Shown here one piece after another: positions 5,655-6,596 of a stretch of 6,596 nt of DNA. How positions within the stretch are numbered: the first letter of the stretch is position 1; each line of letters opens with the position of its first letter. Source of the DNA: Saprospiraceae bacterium (GTDB taxonomy: Bacteria > Bacteroidota > Bacteroidia > Chitinophagales > Saprospiraceae); assembly GCA_020528935.1 (NCBI GenBank), contig JAJDFU010000313.1, positions 3,804 to 10,399 of the forward strand, given 5' to 3'. The notes under the pieces are model-generated. The model was given only the letters and a program-made list of their open reading frames with translations, made no database searches and was not told the origin of the DNA. The translations under genes and the position numbers were made by a program.

Positions 5655-6554
5655 ATGGCTGATGCTGCCGAACGCCGCGCCTATCTGGAACTGCACACCG
5701 CAGTGTTTCTCTTCGGCTTTACGGCCATCCTGGGCGACCTCCTCCAGCTGTCGGCCTTGCTCATCGTGTGGTGGCGGGTGCTGCTCACCAGCATCAGCCT
5801 GTTGTTCCTGATCCGGCTGGGGCGCATACTGCGAGATCTCCCCCCGCGCACCATCCTGGTGTTCATGGGCATAGGCGTGATCGTGGCGGTTCACTGGCTC
5901 ACGTTCTACGGAGCCATCAAGCTCAGCAATGCCTCCATTTGCCTGGTAGCTATGGCGACCACTTCCTTTTTCACTTCTTTTCTGGAGCCGCTCATTTTGC
6001 GGCAGCGGGTGAAGGGGTACGAGATCCTGCTGGGGCTGCTCATCGTTCCCGGCATGGTACTCATCGTGAACACGACCGACCTTTCCCTGATGACCGGCTT
6101 GTGGGTAGGCCTGCTATCGGCATTCCTGGCCAGCCTCTTTGCCACCCTCAACAAGAAGTATATCAGCCGCTCGGACGAGCTGAGCATTACCTTTCTGGAG
6201 CTCGGCAGTGCCTGGTTGTTCCTCAGCCTGGTGATTCCCGTATACGGGTTGTGGACGGCAGAGCCCACCGAAATCTGGCCGCCCCGGTGGCAGGATTGGA
6301 TGTACCTGATCGTGCTATCCCTGCTGTGCACCACTTTTGCTTATGTTCTGGCCCTGCGCGCTTTGCGCCACCTTTCGGCTTTTGCCTCAAACCTGACCGT
6401 CAACCTGGAACCGGTGTACGGAATCATCTTGGCATGGCTGATCCTAAACGAGCACGAAGAACTCTCCGCGGGATTTTACCTGGGGGTAGGGATCATTTTG
6501 CTGGCCGTATTCAGCCATCCTTTCCTGAAAAAAAGGTTTAGTAATACCGTTTAA
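5655..6554 (+). CDS. EamA/RhaT-family (DMT superfamily) membrane transporter
   Basis: 299 residues with about ten hydrophobic segments in two tandem EamA repeats (about 13-138 and 150-288), the standard drug/metabolite transporter plan. Hallmarks include the HTAVFLFGFTAILGDL opening (14-29), WWRVLLTS (39-46), the HWLTFYGAIK loop, SFLEPLILRQ (108-117) ending the first repeat and NLEPVYGIILAWLILNE in the same place in the second. The Glu-Pro in each repeat is typical. DMT proteins are inner-membrane exporters or permeases for small metabolites or drugs; the substrate cannot be read from sequence. The ATG at 5655 leaves a short polar N-terminus before helix 1. A nearby ATG at 5645 is out of frame. 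The gene stands alone, divergent from the peroxiredoxin gene, and ends in an A/T-only stem-loop. Confidence 0.92.
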   Translation: MADAAERRAYLELHTAVFLFGFTAILGDLLQLSALLIVWWRVLLTSISLLFLIRLGRILRDLPPRTILVFMGIGVIVAVHWLTFYGAIKLSNASICLVAMATTSFFTSFLEPLILRQRVKGYEILLGLLIVPGMVLIVNTTDLSLMTGLWVGLLSAFLASLFATLNKKYISRSDELSITFLELGSAWLFLSLVIPVYGLWTAEPTEIWPPRWQDWMYLIVLSLLCTTFAYVLALRALRHLSAFASNLTVNLEPVYGIILAWLILNEHEELSAGFYLGVGIILLAVFSHPFLKKRFSNTV

Positions 6555-6588
6555 AAAATAAAAAGTCGCAAGCTATTTTATTTTTTAA
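6551..6588. terminator. A/T-only stem-loop after the EamA gene, likely bidirectional terminator
   Basis: Positions 6551-6563 (TTAAAAAATAAAA) and 6576-6588 are perfect 13-bp reverse complements around a 12-base loop. The stem overlaps the transporter stop codon, and its right arm supplies a run of T on the plus strand, its left arm one on the minus strand. All pairs are A/T, so the stem is weak but the layout fits an intrinsic terminator usable from both sides. Confidence 0.6.
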
Positions 6589-6596
6589 GCGCGTAT

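Noticed and set aside
5439..5894. 151-codon minus-strand reading frame in the spacer and over the start of the EamA gene
   Set aside because: The product has no family features and overlaps the confident first helices of the transporter; no start signal supports it.

Overview
The window looks like chromosomal DNA from a moderately GC-rich member of the Bacteroidota, possibly a Saprospiria-like lineage. This is inferred from three things: several upstream regions carry the Bacteroidota -7 element TAnnTTTG, the starts mostly lack a strong Shine-Dalgarno sequence, and the window holds an EAD/STAND conflict-type module of the kind enriched in large-genome Bacteroidota and other multicellular bacteria. 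No RNA gene, IS element or CRISPR array was seen.

Layout. Positions 1-2773 (minus strand) hold a tight two-gene operon. The upstream gene encodes a divergent SIR2-like protein with a C-terminal EAD11-like helical domain. Four bases after its stop begins a large STAND-type P-loop NTPase, with a winged-helix-like region, a charged helix, one transmembrane segment and the onset of a probable repeat sensor; it runs off the left edge. Positions 2965-4305 (plus) hold mtaB, a tRNA methylthiotransferase. Convergent to it is clpS (4339-4632, minus), the Clp protease adaptor. A repeat-rich spacer (about 4740-4900) separates clpS from a thiol peroxidase (4903-5373, minus). Divergent from that, after a 281-base spacer with a good promoter match and a long leader, is an EamA-family ten-helix transporter (5655-6554, plus), closed by an A/T-only stem-loop.

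How the genes work together. mtaB, clpS, the peroxiredoxin and the transporter are single housekeeping or stress genes with their own signals and no obvious shared pathway. The SIR2-EAD / STAND pair is the accessory part. By analogy with the NTP-dependent conflict systems of multicellular bacteria, it reads as an inducible immune or self-killing module in which the STAND protein senses and oligomerises and the SIR2-like protein acts. Three details are unusual: the SIR2-like domain appears to have lost the canonical catalytic histidine and TNYD motif, the STAND protein has no N-terminal adaptor domain to match the EAD of its partner, and a transmembrane helix lies between the NTPase and the sensor. 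Smaller points of interest are a perfect inverted repeat in the clpS leader, a cluster of four dyads bracketed by a 19-bp direct repeat, and a structured leader before the transporter.
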